Shown: piece by piece, positions 1-8,240 of the stretch
Layout of the letters: every line of letters begins with the position of its first letter
Numbering within the stretch: position 1 is the stretch's first letter
Assembly (NCBI GenBank): GCA_027484445.1
Contig: JAIXSY010000007.1
Location: 62,001 to 126,000 of the forward strand
Direction of reading: 5' to 3'
Length of the DNA stretch: 64,000 bases
Origin: Verrucomicrobiaceae bacterium
GTDB taxonomy: Bacteria > Verrucomicrobiota > Verrucomicrobiia > Verrucomicrobiales > Verrucomicrobiaceae
Translations under genes and position numbers: made by a program
Notes under the pieces: model-generated
The model's input: the letters and a program-made list of their open reading frames with translations, nothing else
Databases searched by the model: none
What the model was told of the DNA's origin: nothing

Positions 1-2
1 AG

Positions 3-77
3 GTCGTGATGTCTCCATCCAGCCGTCCGTTCACCGTTGCCGACAAGGGTGTTCCGGTGCTCGACATCTTCGCCTGA
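3..77 (+). CDS. C-terminal end of an unidentified protein (partial)
   Basis: The third forward frame is open from the window edge to a TGA at 75-77 and encodes about 24 residues ending in VLDIFA. A strong intrinsic terminator follows 30 bases later, which supports this being the true end of a transcribed gene. Too little of the protein is present to name a family. The other two forward frames give no comparable ending before the terminator. Confidence 0.5.
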   Translation, partial: VVMSPSSRPFTVADKGVPVLDIFA

Positions 78-107
78 TCCTAATTTCTCGATGTGGATGA
101 ACTCTGG

Positions 108-137
108 GTGCCCGGCTGAAAAGCCGGGCACTTTTTT
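108..137 (+). terminator. Rho-independent terminator after the partial upstream gene
   Basis: A perfect 10-bp stem (GTGCCCGGCT with AGCCGGGCAC) closes a GAAA tetraloop and is followed by six T residues. It faces the partial gene that enters the window. The opposite strand has no T run after the stem, so the hairpin does not look like an efficient terminator for nadC, which ends just beyond it on the minus strand. Confidence 0.9.
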
Positions 138-143
138 GTGGCT

Positions 144-983
144 CTAGCTCACAAAATCCAGGCCCAAATCGAGCGCGCGCACGCTGTGAGTCAGTGCTCC
201 TACCGAGATCGCATTCACGCCTGTGGCTGCAATGTCTCGAATGGTACTCAGCGTGATGCCGCCACTGGCTTCTAGCCAGAGACGCCCTGCATTTAGCTGC
301 ACTGCTTGGCGCAGTTTGTCTGGGCTCATGTTGTCGAGGAGCAGCATGTCCACTCCGCGTAGGGTTAGGAATTGCTGCATTTGATCCAGGGTATCGCATT
401 CCAACTGGATTCTGGCACTGGGATGGTCTGTTTTGACTCGATCAATCGCGGCTTGCAGTTCGCCCAGGGAGCCATTCGCAGCGAGGTGATTGTCTTTGAC
501 CATGACATGGTCGTATAGCCCCATGCGGTGGTTCGTGCCGCCTCCGGCCTTGACTGCGGCCTTTTCTAGCAATCGCCACCCTGGCGTCGTTTTTCGTGTA
601 TCCCAGATCTGGACTGGATGGGGCCGCACCGCCTCGACATAGCTTCTTGTTTGCGTGGCGATCCCACAGAGACGCTGCAGAAAATTGAGGGCAGTCCGCT
701 CTGCCGACAGAATGGCCCGCGTGGGCCCGCTGACTTCCAGGAGGGTTTGTCCTTTCGTGAAGGGTTGACCGTTTTCTCGAAGCAGGGTGACCTGGACTCG
801 CTCATCCACGGCGTGAAACACCTGTACAGCGAGCTCGATCCCGGCGCAGATCCCTTCTTCGCGGGCAACAATCTTGGCACGAGAAAACTGGTCGGCAGGC
901 ACGAAGTAGCTGGCCGTGAGATCTCCGTTACCGAGGTCTTCTTGGAGCGCTGCTTGGATCAAAGACTCTGCTGTGAAATGCAT
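144..983 (-). CDS. nadC: Nicotinate-nucleotide pyrophosphorylase (carboxylating)
   Basis: Quinolinate phosphoribosyltransferase converts quinolinate and PRPP to nicotinate mononucleotide, CO2 and pyrophosphate in de novo NAD synthesis in the cytoplasm. The 279-residue length is normal for the family. An N-terminal open-face sandwich domain begins with the typical ALQEDLGNGDLT motif. The TIM-barrel part carries DTRKTTPG (about residues 128-135), HRMGLYD (152-158) and VKDNH (162-166), which bind substrate and PRPP phosphates. The MHFTAESLI start fits the usual short N-terminus. nadA and nadB are not in the window. The gene is divergent from the GHL10 hydrolase gene and no operon partner is visible. 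Confidence 0.95.
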   Translation of the reverse strand: MHFTAESLIQAALQEDLGNGDLTASYFVPADQFSRAKIVAREEGICAGIELAVQVFHAVDERVQVTLLRENGQPFTKGQTLLEVSGPTRAILSAERTALNFLQRLCGIATQTRSYVEAVRPHPVQIWDTRKTTPGWRLLEKAAVKAGGGTNHRMGLYDHVMVKDNHLAANGSLGELQAAIDRVKTDHPSARIQLECDTLDQMQQFLTLRGVDMLLLDNMSPDKLRQAVQLNAGRLWLEASGGITLSTIRDIAATGVNAISVGALTHSVRALDLGLDFVS

Positions 984-1290
984 GCTTTGTTTTCGAAGAG
1001 GGCACTCACGAAGTCAACTTCACGGCGTTTTCGCAGTGTCAGATCGATTGTCTTTTGGATGATGGAAGTGGAAAAGAGGGGCTGAAAAAGTTTTTTCGAC
1101 TTTCTGCGTAACGCGAAGTGAATTTCCAGGTACACCCTTATGTTCACGGGTTGATTCACGTGCCGAATCCCAGCTTTCACGGTGGCTGGAGCGGCATTCA
1201 GCCCGTGGACAATTTTTTGCCTGGGTGCGGACTACAAATCTCCTCTTTTCTGCAAAGTGGACTTTGAGAGTGAGCTGCCCACCATGAGAT
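984..1290. other. Divergent intergenic region between nadC and the GHL10 gene
   Basis: About 307 bases separate the two divergent start codons, so promoters for both genes should lie here. I see no convincing paired -35/-10 boxes and no RNA-gene structure. A short palindrome (GAAGTTGACTTC) lies about 1010-1021, just upstream of nadC, and could be an operator, but this is weak. The forward frames that cross the region have no coding character. Confidence 0.4.
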
Positions 1291-2796
1291 ATGCCGTGTT
1301 TTCGTCATCTTCTTCAAGGCTTGTGTTTGAGATTCGGTCTTCTGCTGGGAGGACTCGGGGTTTTACCCGCAGTAGCTCAGGTCAGCGTGCCACTCCCGCA
1401 CCGTGAACTGCGGGGAGCCTGGATTGCTACCGTGCATAACATCAACTGGCCTTCTCGCCCTGGTCTTCCGGTGCCAGAGCAGCAAGCGGAGCTGAGGCGA
1501 TTGATTCAAAAAGCACACGATCAGGGGTTGAACTGCCTGATTTTTCAGGTGCGTCCGGCCTGCGATGCTCTCTACGAATCAAAGATCGAACCTTGGTCTT
1601 GCTACCTCAGTGGGCTGATGAGTCTGCCGCCCTCCCCCCGCTGGGATCCGCTGGCGTTCGCGATTGAGGAGGCCCATCAGCATGGCATCGAATTGCACGC
1701 GTGGTTCAATCCGTATCGAGCTTTGGCGGGAGATCGCTTCGCGCCGAGTGCGAATCATGTGCGCCGCCAGCATCCTGAGTGGACGGTGAAGTATGGCCGC
1801 GATTGGTGGCTGAATCCTGCCCTGCCTGAGGTGCGCCAGCGCGTGCTCGAGGTCATCCTAGACGTTACCCGGCGATACGATGTGGATGGCATTCACCTGG
1901 ATGATTACTTTTATCCATACCCGGTGAACGGTGCGGATGGAAAGCCGGTGCCCTTCGACGACGACTTGGCCTATGAGCGTTACCAAAAGACGGCAGGTGC
2001 GTTGGAAAGATCGGCTTGGAGACGCCAAAATGTGGATGAGACGGTGCGCTCCATTTATGAGGGGATCAAGGCCATCAAACGCACGGTCAAGTTCGGGATC
2101 AGTCCGTTTGGACTTTGGCGCCCCGATCATCCTCCTGGCACAGGCGGTGGGCTTGACCCCTTCGAGCACTTGGCTGCTGATAGCCGTGGCTGGTTGCAAA
2201 AAGGTTGGGTCGATTACCTCACGCCGCAGCTCTACTGGACCATAGATCGGCCAAAGCTCGGCTTTCGCACCTATTTCGAGTGGTGGCTCGGCGAGAACTC
2301 TCAGGGCCGTCACATCTGGCCAGGCATGAACACGAGCAAGGTTGGTGACGATCGACGTGCGGGAGAGATTTTGGCACAAATCAGCATCACGCGTTCTCGC
2401 CAGCTCGACATGCCACCGGGCCATTTTCATTGGAATTTTGGGGCTTTGGACAAGGACATCGGCAAAGTCGGCTCACTGGCGCGCGAGCGGGCCTACAATC
2501 TGCATACGATCCCCCCCGCTAGCCCTTGGCTGAGCCATGTAGCGCTTCCCGCACCCAAGGTTGAGCGCATAGACGATGGCAGCAAGCTCCGCTGGTCGTT
2601 TGAAGATCCGCGTTGGGACGCAGAGACGCGTTGGTGGGTGATTCAGGCCTTGGTGGAAGGGAAGTGGCGCACTGTGGAGACCACCTTTGGCTCCACGCGA
2701 GAGATGCCTTGGCCCGAGGGCGCAGCTGCTGTTGCAGTGCGTGCCGCAGGTCGTGCCTGGGAGATCGGTCCTGCGACAGTCCTGTCACGCCCCTAA
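1291..2796 (+). CDS. Secreted GHL10-family (DUF187) glycosyl hydrolase-like protein
   Basis: This 501-residue protein resembles the glycosyl hydrolase-like 10 family (YngK type), predicted TIM-barrel enzymes that act on surface polysaccharide or peptidoglycan-linked glycans. An N-terminal hydrophobic stretch ending VLPAVAQ (about residues 15-30) looks like a signal peptide. Next comes RELRGAWIATVHNINWPS, the family's usual opening. FQVRPACDALY, HAWFNPYRA, DGIHLDDYFYPYP and DYLTPQLYW mark successive barrel strands with candidate acidic catalytic residues. The last 90 residues look like a small beta domain. An ATG at 1284 is out of frame, so 1291 is the best start. The substrate is unknown. Confidence 0.85.
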   Translation: MPCFRHLLQGLCLRFGLLLGGLGVLPAVAQVSVPLPHRELRGAWIATVHNINWPSRPGLPVPEQQAELRRLIQKAHDQGLNCLIFQVRPACDALYESKIEPWSCYLSGLMSLPPSPRWDPLAFAIEEAHQHGIELHAWFNPYRALAGDRFAPSANHVRRQHPEWTVKYGRDWWLNPALPEVRQRVLEVILDVTRRYDVDGIHLDDYFYPYPVNGADGKPVPFDDDLAYERYQKTAGALERSAWRRQNVDETVRSIYEGIKAIKRTVKFGISPFGLWRPDHPPGTGGGLDPFEHLAADSRGWLQKGWVDYLTPQLYWTIDRPKLGFRTYFEWWLGENSQGRHIWPGMNTSKVGDDRRAGEILAQISITRSRQLDMPPGHFHWNFGALDKDIGKVGSLARERAYNLHTIPPASPWLSHVALPAPKVERIDDGSKLRWSFEDPRWDAETRWWVIQALVEGKWRTVETTFGSTREMPWPEGAAAVAVRAAGRAWEIGPATVLSRP

Positions 2797-2850
2797 AGGC
2801 ACTGCCTGCTTGCTTTACAAAAGACTGCCTCCTTCGCATCATCCCGCCTC

Positions 2851-3633
2851 ATGAGACACCTGCTTTTCCTTTGGTTCTGGCTTGGCTTGGCCTCCTCAGC
2901 GCTTGCTGTGGAGATCATCTCGGGGCCAGTCATCCGCCAAGAGGCGGGAAAAGTGACACTGCACTGGCGCACCGACGTTCCCTGTGGATCTCGGCTTCGA
3001 TATGGCCTTCAGCCTGATAAGCTCGAGCAAAACCTCACGGGTCCTGTGACGGCTGAACACAGTGCTACGCTGAGTGATCTGCCCACGGCGGGGACGTTGT
3101 TTTATGAAGTCGGCAGCGCTCGGAAAAAGCTAGCCAGTGGTCAATTTTCGTTAGGCACCACGGCTGGCCCAGGCAGTGCGACACCGGCAGCCCCGGCGCC
3201 GCAACCTGTCGCTGCTGCGAAGCCGATGATGGAGCGAATCATGGAAGCTCTCCGGCCTGCGGCAGAAAAGCCAAATCCCGAGGCACGGTCTGCCTCCACC
3301 CCAGCTCGTGCGCCACCCACACGCGCCACCTGGGGCCGCATGGATACCTTGCAGGATCACTTCGATCGACATGGTCCGGATTTTCGGAGCAAAGATCCTG
3401 ATGACTATGCTGCGCAGGCTTGGCACTTTTTGCAAAGAGCCCGTGACGGCAAGCTGCTGATGAAATGGGACGACAGCGATCAAAGCCTGCGAGTTTACGA
3501 TCCAGCGACACGAGCCTTCGCCGCCTACAATGCGCAGGGCCGAACTAAAACTTACTTTCGTCCCAATAGCCCCACCTATTGGCAGCGCCAGCCTGGGCGC
3601 AGCATTCAGCCTTCCCAGCTTCCCTTTCCATGA
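2851..3633 (+). CDS. Secreted FN3-like protein with C-terminal toxin-like nuclease domain
   Basis: The product has 260 residues. Residues 1-19 form a signal peptide ending SALA. Residues about 20-105 look like the fibronectin-type III fold found at the N-terminus of purple acid phosphatases. An Ala/Pro-rich linker runs to about residue 155. The C-terminal 100 residues carry LQDHFDRHGPDF, DYAAQAWHFL, VYDPATRAFAAYN, TKTYFRP and TYWQRQ. This order (HxxxHGxxF, then YDPxTxxF, then TxFxP, ending YxxRQ) is what I recall from C-terminal ribonuclease domains of polymorphic and contact-dependent toxins (BECR-like fold). Delivery to other cells is not shown. The stop codon overlaps the start of the next gene, implying coupled translation. 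Confidence 0.6.
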   Translation: MRHLLFLWFWLGLASSALAVEIISGPVIRQEAGKVTLHWRTDVPCGSRLRYGLQPDKLEQNLTGPVTAEHSATLSDLPTAGTLFYEVGSARKKLASGQFSLGTTAGPGSATPAAPAPQPVAAAKPMMERIMEALRPAAEKPNPEARSASTPARAPPTRATWGRMDTLQDHFDRHGPDFRSKDPDDYAAQAWHFLQRARDGKLLMKWDDSDQSLRVYDPATRAFAAYNAQGRTKTYFRPNSPTYWQRQPGRSIQPSQLPFP

Positions 3634-3908
3634 GCCCGAAGAAAACCCAGCGCCACACCTGCCCTGTGTGTGGTTTTGACCGACTGAAGGAAGCTCCCCG
3701 CAGCAGCTCAGGAGGCGCGTCGTTTGAGATTTGCCCAGCGTGTGGCTTTCAGTTCGGAGTCAGCGATGACGACGACGGCATTAGCCCTGAAGAATGGCGC
3801 GAGGATTGGATCGCCCGTGGCATGGAATGGACCAGCAAAGGCATCCGGCCACCTCGGGGATGGCGACCTGAAGAACGACTGGCTGCGCTGAAAGGCAAAG
3901 ATGCCTAG
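3630..3908 (+). CDS. Small CPCC-like zinc-ribbon protein, translationally coupled to the toxin-like gene
   Basis: This 92-residue protein has two cysteine pairs, CPVCGFDRL and CPACGFQFG, followed by an acidic stretch and EEWREDWIARGMEW. The layout resembles the cysteine-rich CPCC family, small zinc-ribbon proteins of unknown function. The chosen ATG at 3630 overlaps the preceding stop as ATGA; an upstream in-frame start would add an unlikely extension. Tight coupling to a predicted secreted nuclease suggests a partner, possibly immunity, but that is inference. Its end overlaps by four bases the convergent methyltransferase gene. Confidence 0.7.
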   Translation: MSPKKTQRHTCPVCGFDRLKEAPRSSSGGASFEICPACGFQFGVSDDDDGISPEEWREDWIARGMEWTSKGIRPPRGWRPEERLAALKGKDA

Positions 3909-4627
3909 CGGCGAATCCAGCGTGTGCCCAGCGCTACACTCCATTGGTATTTCCGCGCGTGCTCTCGGATCAAAAAGGGGAGGTCACGCTGCATGACCAA
4001 GTCGAAGTCAGCGCTCAGCGTTTGCTTCAGCCAATCCAGTGTGGAGCCCTGCGGCCATTGGCCACGTGGGGTGAATTCTTCCAGCCAGGTGCAGGGTGTC
4101 GTCAGCAGCAGTTGCCCACCCGCTTTGACCAGCTCTGGCAGCCGGGCCAACAGCAGATGTGGTTCTGTCAGTCGGCAGAGCAGATTGGCCCCATGGACGA
4201 GGTCGTAGCTGCCCAAATCAGCCCTCAGGTGCATCGCATCCCCGGTCTCAAAGGACACCCGATCTCGCGGACAGTCGGCCGGAGCCGTGGCGGTCAAAGC
4301 TGTGCGCAGGGTGGCTTCGTCCAGGCGCTCATAGGGTAGGCTGCTGTGCTTGAGCGTCTCTGCAGCCTCAATGAAGCTGTGGCTGTAGTCGATGCCGAGC
4401 ACTGCCTCGCAATGACGAGCGAGTTCAAAGCTAGAGCGCCCCACCGCGCAGCCGAGATCAAGCGCAGCGCGTGGCTGGAGTGAAAAATCGGCCAACTCTG
4501 TGACCGAGCGCACCGCGAAATTCAGGGCCTCTCGCGGTCCCTGTGCCCAGGGCAAGACCTCATGCGGCGCACCGTAGTGGAAAAGCAAATATTCATCCAG
4601 TAGCCGGCGCGTTTCATAGATATTCAT
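3905..4627 (-). CDS. Stand-alone OvoA C-terminal-type methyltransferase (putative 4-mercaptohistidine N1-methyltransferase)
   Basis: This class I SAM-dependent methyltransferase of about 240 residues matches the C-terminal domain of ovothiol synthase OvoA rather than generic methyltransferases. The N-terminus NIYETRRLLDEYLLFHYG, motif I as ALDLGCAVGRSSFELA, the acidic GIDYSHSFI strand end, and the terminal FLIREHARKYQWSVA are characteristic. In OvoA this domain methylates the imidazole of 4-mercaptohistidine, the last step of ovothiol A synthesis. The sulfoxide synthase half is absent from this window. I chose the internal ATG (MNIYE); an ATG 15 bases upstream at 4642 is also possible. Confidence 0.75.
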   Translation of the reverse strand: MNIYETRRLLDEYLLFHYGAPHEVLPWAQGPREALNFAVRSVTELADFSLQPRAALDLGCAVGRSSFELARHCEAVLGIDYSHSFIEAAETLKHSSLPYERLDEATLRTALTATAPADCPRDRVSFETGDAMHLRADLGSYDLVHGANLLCRLTEPHLLLARLPELVKAGGQLLLTTPCTWLEEFTPRGQWPQGSTLDWLKQTLSADFDLVMQRDLPFLIREHARKYQWSVALGTRWIRR

Positions 4628-4733
4628 GAGGTGGCAAGGCATACGCTCTGGCTCCCGGAAAGCGCCAAGACTTTTCCGACAGAAAGAAGGGAAGCCTCTG
4701 TCATGACGCCGTTCTCAGGAGCTCTGAGGGCAT

Positions 4734-4761
4734 AAAAAAACAGCCGCGGGTCAGGCGGCTG
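4734..4761 (-). terminator. Rho-independent terminator downstream of ilvN
   Basis: Read on the minus strand, a 7-bp stem CAGCCGC/GCGGCTG with a 7-base loop is followed by seven T residues. It lies 30 bases after the ilvN stop codon and ends the ilvB-methyltransferase-ilvN transcription unit. Confidence 0.85.
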
Positions 4762-4791
4762 CATGAGAGGAGAAGAGCTGAGGGACTGCGA

Positions 4792-5337
4792 TCAGGTCTC
4801 GGCCAAACCACGAGCCATGACGACTTTGCCAGTGCGCACGGTTTCGACGATCTCGAACTTGCCGAGCAGGCGCACCGCCGCGTCGAGCTTGTCCGTGTTG
4901 CCGGTGATCATGGCGATGAGGCTATCGTCTTGCAGATCGACGGTTTTGCCGGCGTAGTGCTCGATGATTTGCAGGATCTCGGTGCGATCTGCAGCGCTTG
5001 CAGCGACCTTGATGAGCACCATTTCCTTGGCGACAGCATCGCGATCGGTGTGCTCGATGCAGTGGATCACATCGATCAGCTTGTTCACCTGCATGATGAT
5101 CTGATGCAGACCTTCGGGGTGACCGCTGATGCCAATCGTCATCCGGCTGAAGCGAGGGTCACGGGTCTGAGAGACCACGAGGGATTCGATGTTGAATCCA
5201 CGGCGACTGAAGACGGCGCAGATGCGGCCTAGCACGCCGGGCTGGTTATTCACCATGACGCTGAGCGTGTGGATGTTGATGATGTCTGCCTGCGGCGCGG
5301 GCTTTTTGTCGGTGGTGGCGCTGATTTTATCGCTCAT
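4792..5337 (-). CDS. ilvN: Acetolactate synthase small (regulatory) subunit
   Basis: The 181-residue protein is the regulatory subunit of acetohydroxyacid synthase. It stabilises the catalytic subunit and confers feedback inhibition by valine in branched-chain amino acid synthesis. After about 20 extra N-terminal residues an ACT domain starts (IHTLSVMVNNQPGVLGRI, then FSRRGFNIESL). The conserved C-terminal dimerisation half follows, ending GKVVMARGLAET. Its start codon overlaps the end of the DNA methyltransferase gene by four bases, so it is probably translated from the ilvB transcript by coupling. A terminator follows. Confidence 0.93.
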   Translation of the reverse strand: MSDKISATTDKKPAPQADIINIHTLSVMVNNQPGVLGRICAVFSRRGFNIESLVVSQTRDPRFSRMTIGISGHPEGLHQIIMQVNKLIDVIHCIEHTDRDAVAKEMVLIKVAASAADRTEILQIIEHYAGKTVDLQDDSLIAMITGNTDKLDAAVRLLGKFEIVETVRTGKVVMARGLAET

Positions 5338-6143
5338 GATCGTGGGGTTTCGTTTTTGGAAGTGGAGAAAAGGTCTGTCTGGAGGCGCTTTTGCGCCATC
5401 TGGAGGTAGTTCGGGTCTTTTTCAATGCCGAGACAGCATCGGCCTGTGCGCTCCGCCGCAAGGGCCGTGGTGCCGCTGCCCAAGAAAGGATCGAGTACAG
5501 TGTCACCTGGGTCGGTGGAGCAGAGGATGAGTTTTTCGATGAGCTGAAGTGGCTTTTGGGAGGGATGGCCGCACTTTTCCTTCGACTGTCCTTTCAGACT
5601 GGGGACGCGAAGGATGTTCGTGGCATATTTGCCTTTCTGCAGATGGGATAGGCGTGCGGTTTTGTTTTTGTAGCGCTTGTCCCGCAGGTAGAGGGCGATG
5701 GTCGCTTCATCGTAGGGGATGCGCACGGCATCCTTGATGAATTTGACCTCCTCACCTTTGCGCAGAACCAGGATCATCTCATACTGGGGGGTGAAGCTGT
5801 CGCGTCGCTCATCATAGCCCACGGCACGATCCCAGATGACGAGATCGTGAAAAGTTTGCTGCTGGGTGAGTCGAGACATGAGGTGGAGGAAGGTGTGCTC
5901 GCGCTTTCCTAACTGGCCGAAGATGAAGCAGAGGCCGTCTTCACGGAGGACGCGCATGGTCTCGCTGACCCAAGCCTCACACCAAGTGAGGTAGTCGGCA
6001 GAGGTCTTCCATTGCGTGTCCCAGGCTTCATCTTCGAGAACATTGAAGTAAGGTGGATCAGCGATGACGGATTGGGCGCAGGCTGTGGGAAGCTTTTTCA
6101 ACTCGGCGAGGGCATCGCCGTGGATGATGCGGTGGTGGGTCAT
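5334..6143 (-). CDS. Site-specific DNA methyltransferase (YhdJ-like, N6-adenine or N4-cytosine), inside the ilv operon
   Basis: The 269-residue protein has the two signature motifs of amino-DNA methyltransferases: DPPY (29-32) as motif IV, then FLGSGTT (220-226) as SAM-binding motif I. Motif IV preceding motif I marks the beta-type order. HPSQKP (193-198) precedes the SAM strand as usual. The N-terminus RIIHGDALAELKKLP resembles E. coli YhdJ, an adenine methyltransferase. No restriction endonuclease gene lies nearby, so it is probably an orphan modifier. It sits between ilvB and ilvN, 44 bases after ilvB and overlapping ilvN by four bases. The recognition sequence cannot be read from the protein. 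Confidence 0.88.
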   Translation of the reverse strand: MTHHRIIHGDALAELKKLPTACAQSVIADPPYFNVLEDEAWDTQWKTSADYLTWCEAWVSETMRVLREDGLCFIFGQLGKREHTFLHLMSRLTQQQTFHDLVIWDRAVGYDERRDSFTPQYEMILVLRKGEEVKFIKDAVRIPYDEATIALYLRDKRYKNKTARLSHLQKGKYATNILRVPSLKGQSKEKCGHPSQKPLQLIEKLILCSTDPGDTVLDPFLGSGTTALAAERTGRCCLGIEKDPNYLQMAQKRLQTDLFSTSKNETPRS

Positions 6144-6156
6144 CGGCCGTGCAAAG

Positions 6157-6182
6157 AGGCGGACAGGAGTGTCCGCACTCCC
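6157..6182. repeat. Hairpin-forming intergenic repeat, copy 1
   Basis: The core GCGGACA-GGAG-TGTCCGC (6159-6176) is a perfect 7-bp inverted repeat with a 4-base loop, followed by ACTCCC. The reverse complement of 21291-21314 matches this element at about 20 of 24 positions, and its changes keep pairing through G-U wobbles. This copy lies between ilvB and the DNA methyltransferase gene, where it would be transcribed in the ilv mRNA. Confidence 0.6.
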
Positions 6183-6187
6183 TTGGG

Positions 6188-7915
6188 TTAGGTCGAACCG
6201 GTCGGCTTTTCCATTTTGTGCTTCGGCGCTTCGATCAGCATGTCTTCGAGCGCGGCACCGGCAGGAATCATCGGGAAGACGTTCTCATGCTTGATGCACT
6301 CCGCCTCAATGATGCAGGGACCTTCGTTGTAGTCGAGTGCCTGCTGCAGGATGCGCTCCACATCAGCCGGACGGCGGATGTGCCAGCCTTTGATGCCGTA
6401 GGCTTCGCCCAGCTTCACAAAGTCAGGATTGCCGAGCAGATCGACACCGCTTTCGCGGTTTTCAAAGAACAGCTCCTGCCACTGACGGACCATGCCGAGG
6501 TAGCTGTTGTTGAGGACGAGAATCTTGATCGGCAGCTTGTGAATGGCGGCAGTGGCCAGTTCAAATAGCGTCATCTGGAAACCACCGTCGCCCGAGATGG
6601 ACACGACGGTCTTGTCTGGGCAGGCAAGCTGCGCACCGATGGCCGCAGGGAAGCCGAAGCCCATGGTGCCTGCGCCGCCGGAACTGATCCAGTGGTAGCT
6701 CGCGTCGTTCTTGTAGAACTGTGCCGCCCACATTTGGTGCTGACCGACATCGGTGGTGACGATGGCCTTGCCCTTCGTGAGCTGGTAGAGTTCGTCGATG
6801 ACTTGCTGCATGCGTAGGCCGCCCTGCTTTTTGTAGCCCAGCGGGAACTTTTTCTTGTAGCCGTCCAGGTGCTCCAGCCAGTCTTCGGTGGGCAGCTTGC
6901 CCACGTGTGGCAGCAGGTCACTGAGAGCCGCCTTGGCATCACCCGTGATGCAGACGTCTGTCTTGATCATCTTGTTGTGCTCGGCGGCGTCGATGTCGAT
7001 GTGAACGATCTTTGCATTGCGGCCAAACATGTGGGGCTTGCCGATGATGCGGTCGTCAAAGCGGGAACCGACGTTGAAAATCAGGTCAGCCTCACAAATG
7101 GCCTTGTTGGCGTAGGCAGTGCCGTGCATGCCCAGCATTCCGAGAGAAAGCGGGTGCGTTTCGGGGAAGACACCTTTGCCCAGCAGAGTGGTGGTGACTG
7201 GGATGCCGCAGGTTTCCGCTAGAGTCAGCAGTTCTTTGTCAGCGCGGGCGATCATGGCTCCCTGACCTGCCAGGATGATGGGGCGCTGGGCACCTGCGAT
7301 GAGGGCTGCTGCTTCCTTGATCTTGGCTTTGTCGATCTTGAAGGATGCCTCGGGATTGTAGCCGGGCAGATCCATAGGCTCGTCAAAGGTGCCGGTGAAG
7401 GGCGCTTGGCTCTTGTCCTTCGGAATGTCGATCAGCACAGGGCCGGGGCGACCCGTGGTAGCGATGTGATAGGCCTCCTTGGCAATGCGTGGCAGGGAGT
7501 TGGTCTCCTTGATCAGGTAGTTGTGCTTCACGACAGGGGCCGTGATGTTGAAAATGTCAGCCTCTTGGAAGGCGTCCTTGCCGAGCATCCAGCTGACGGT
7601 CTGACCGCAGAGCACGATCATCGGCACGCTGTCCATCAGTGCGGTCATCAGACCGGTGATGGTGTTCCCTGCGCCAGGGCCGGAGGTCACGAGGACCACA
7701 GCGGGTTTGCCCGTGGCGCGGGCGTAGCCATCAGCCATGTGCACCGCACCCTGTTCGTGACGGACGAGAATGAACTTGATGTTGGTCTTGACGGTCTCCA
7801 GCGCGTCAAAGATGGGAAGAGCGGCTCCGCCGGAATATCCGAAGACATATTCGATGCCAAGGTCGGCGAGGGTTTTAATGAGGGCTTGGGCGCCGTCCAT
7901 TTTGGGTTGGTTCAT
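6188..7915 (-). CDS. ilvB: Acetolactate synthase large (catalytic) subunit
   Basis: The 575-residue thiamine-diphosphate enzyme condenses two pyruvates, or pyruvate and 2-oxobutyrate, in the first common step of valine, leucine and isoleucine synthesis. The N-terminal domain has [15 protein letters not shown] and the catalytic glutamate in [16 protein letters not shown]. The central domain is FAD-binding (GSRFDDRI). The C-terminal domain carries the ThDP/Mg motif GDGGFQMT and then [15 protein letters not shown]. Length is normal. It heads a minus-strand operon with a DNA methyltransferase and ilvN. Confidence 0.96.
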   Translation of the reverse strand: MNQPKMDGAQALIKTLADLGIEYVFGYSGGAALPIFDALETVKTNIKFILVRHEQGAVHMADGYARATGKPAVVLVTSGPGAGNTITGLMTALMDSVPMIVLCGQTVSWMLGKDAFQEADIFNITAPVVKHNYLIKETNSLPRIAKEAYHIATTGRPGPVLIDIPKDKSQAPFTGTFDEPMDLPGYNPEASFKIDKAKIKEAAALIAGAQRPIILAGQGAMIARADKELLTLAETCGIPVTTTLLGKGVFPETHPLSLGMLGMHGTAYANKAICEADLIFNVGSRFDDRIIGKPHMFGRNAKIVHIDIDAAEHNKMIKTDVCITGDAKAALSDLLPHVGKLPTEDWLEHLDGYKKKFPLGYKKQGGLRMQQVIDELYQLTKGKAIVTTDVGQHQMWAAQFYKNDASYHWISSGGAGTMGFGFPAAIGAQLACPDKTVVSISGDGGFQMTLFELATAAIHKLPIKILVLNNSYLGMVRQWQELFFENRESGVDLLGNPDFVKLGEAYGIKGWHIRRPADVERILQQALDYNEGPCIIEAECIKHENVFPMIPAGAALEDMLIEAPKHKMEKPTGST

Positions 7916-8240
7916 GAGCGTTGGGGTGAAAAATTGCGATTTCCAGGCAAAAATGGGCTCAAAAGGGAAAACAGCAAGACAAAGTTTGCCATATTTTGGT
8001 CAAAAATTGAAAAAACGACCCTCCAGTTATTCAAAAATAGCCACTTTCGCTGACAAATCGAGTTTGTCGATGCTGCTCGCCCACTGCTTTTCGTCAAGAA
8101 GCGCCTTTTCATGAGCTGCCCTAGCTTTACCCATCGTCCGGGTCTGAGGCTCAGCGTCGTGCAGCGAAGCTAGGAATGGCAAAATAGCCTTGCGACTGCG
8201 CTGCCTCGCGTGCATGGGCTGAGTCGAATCTACAAAAGCT
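7916..8240. other. Divergent intergenic region upstream of ilvB and the kinase gene
   Basis: This 325-base gap is AT-rich at 7930-8040, next to ilvB, which fits a promoter region. On the minus strand TTGACC near 8006-8011 could be a -35 box, but no good -10 box lies at the right distance. I saw no leader peptide rich in branched-chain codons and no attenuator-like terminator. A minus-strand frame at 8027-8278 has no recognisable features and is not called. Confidence 0.4.
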
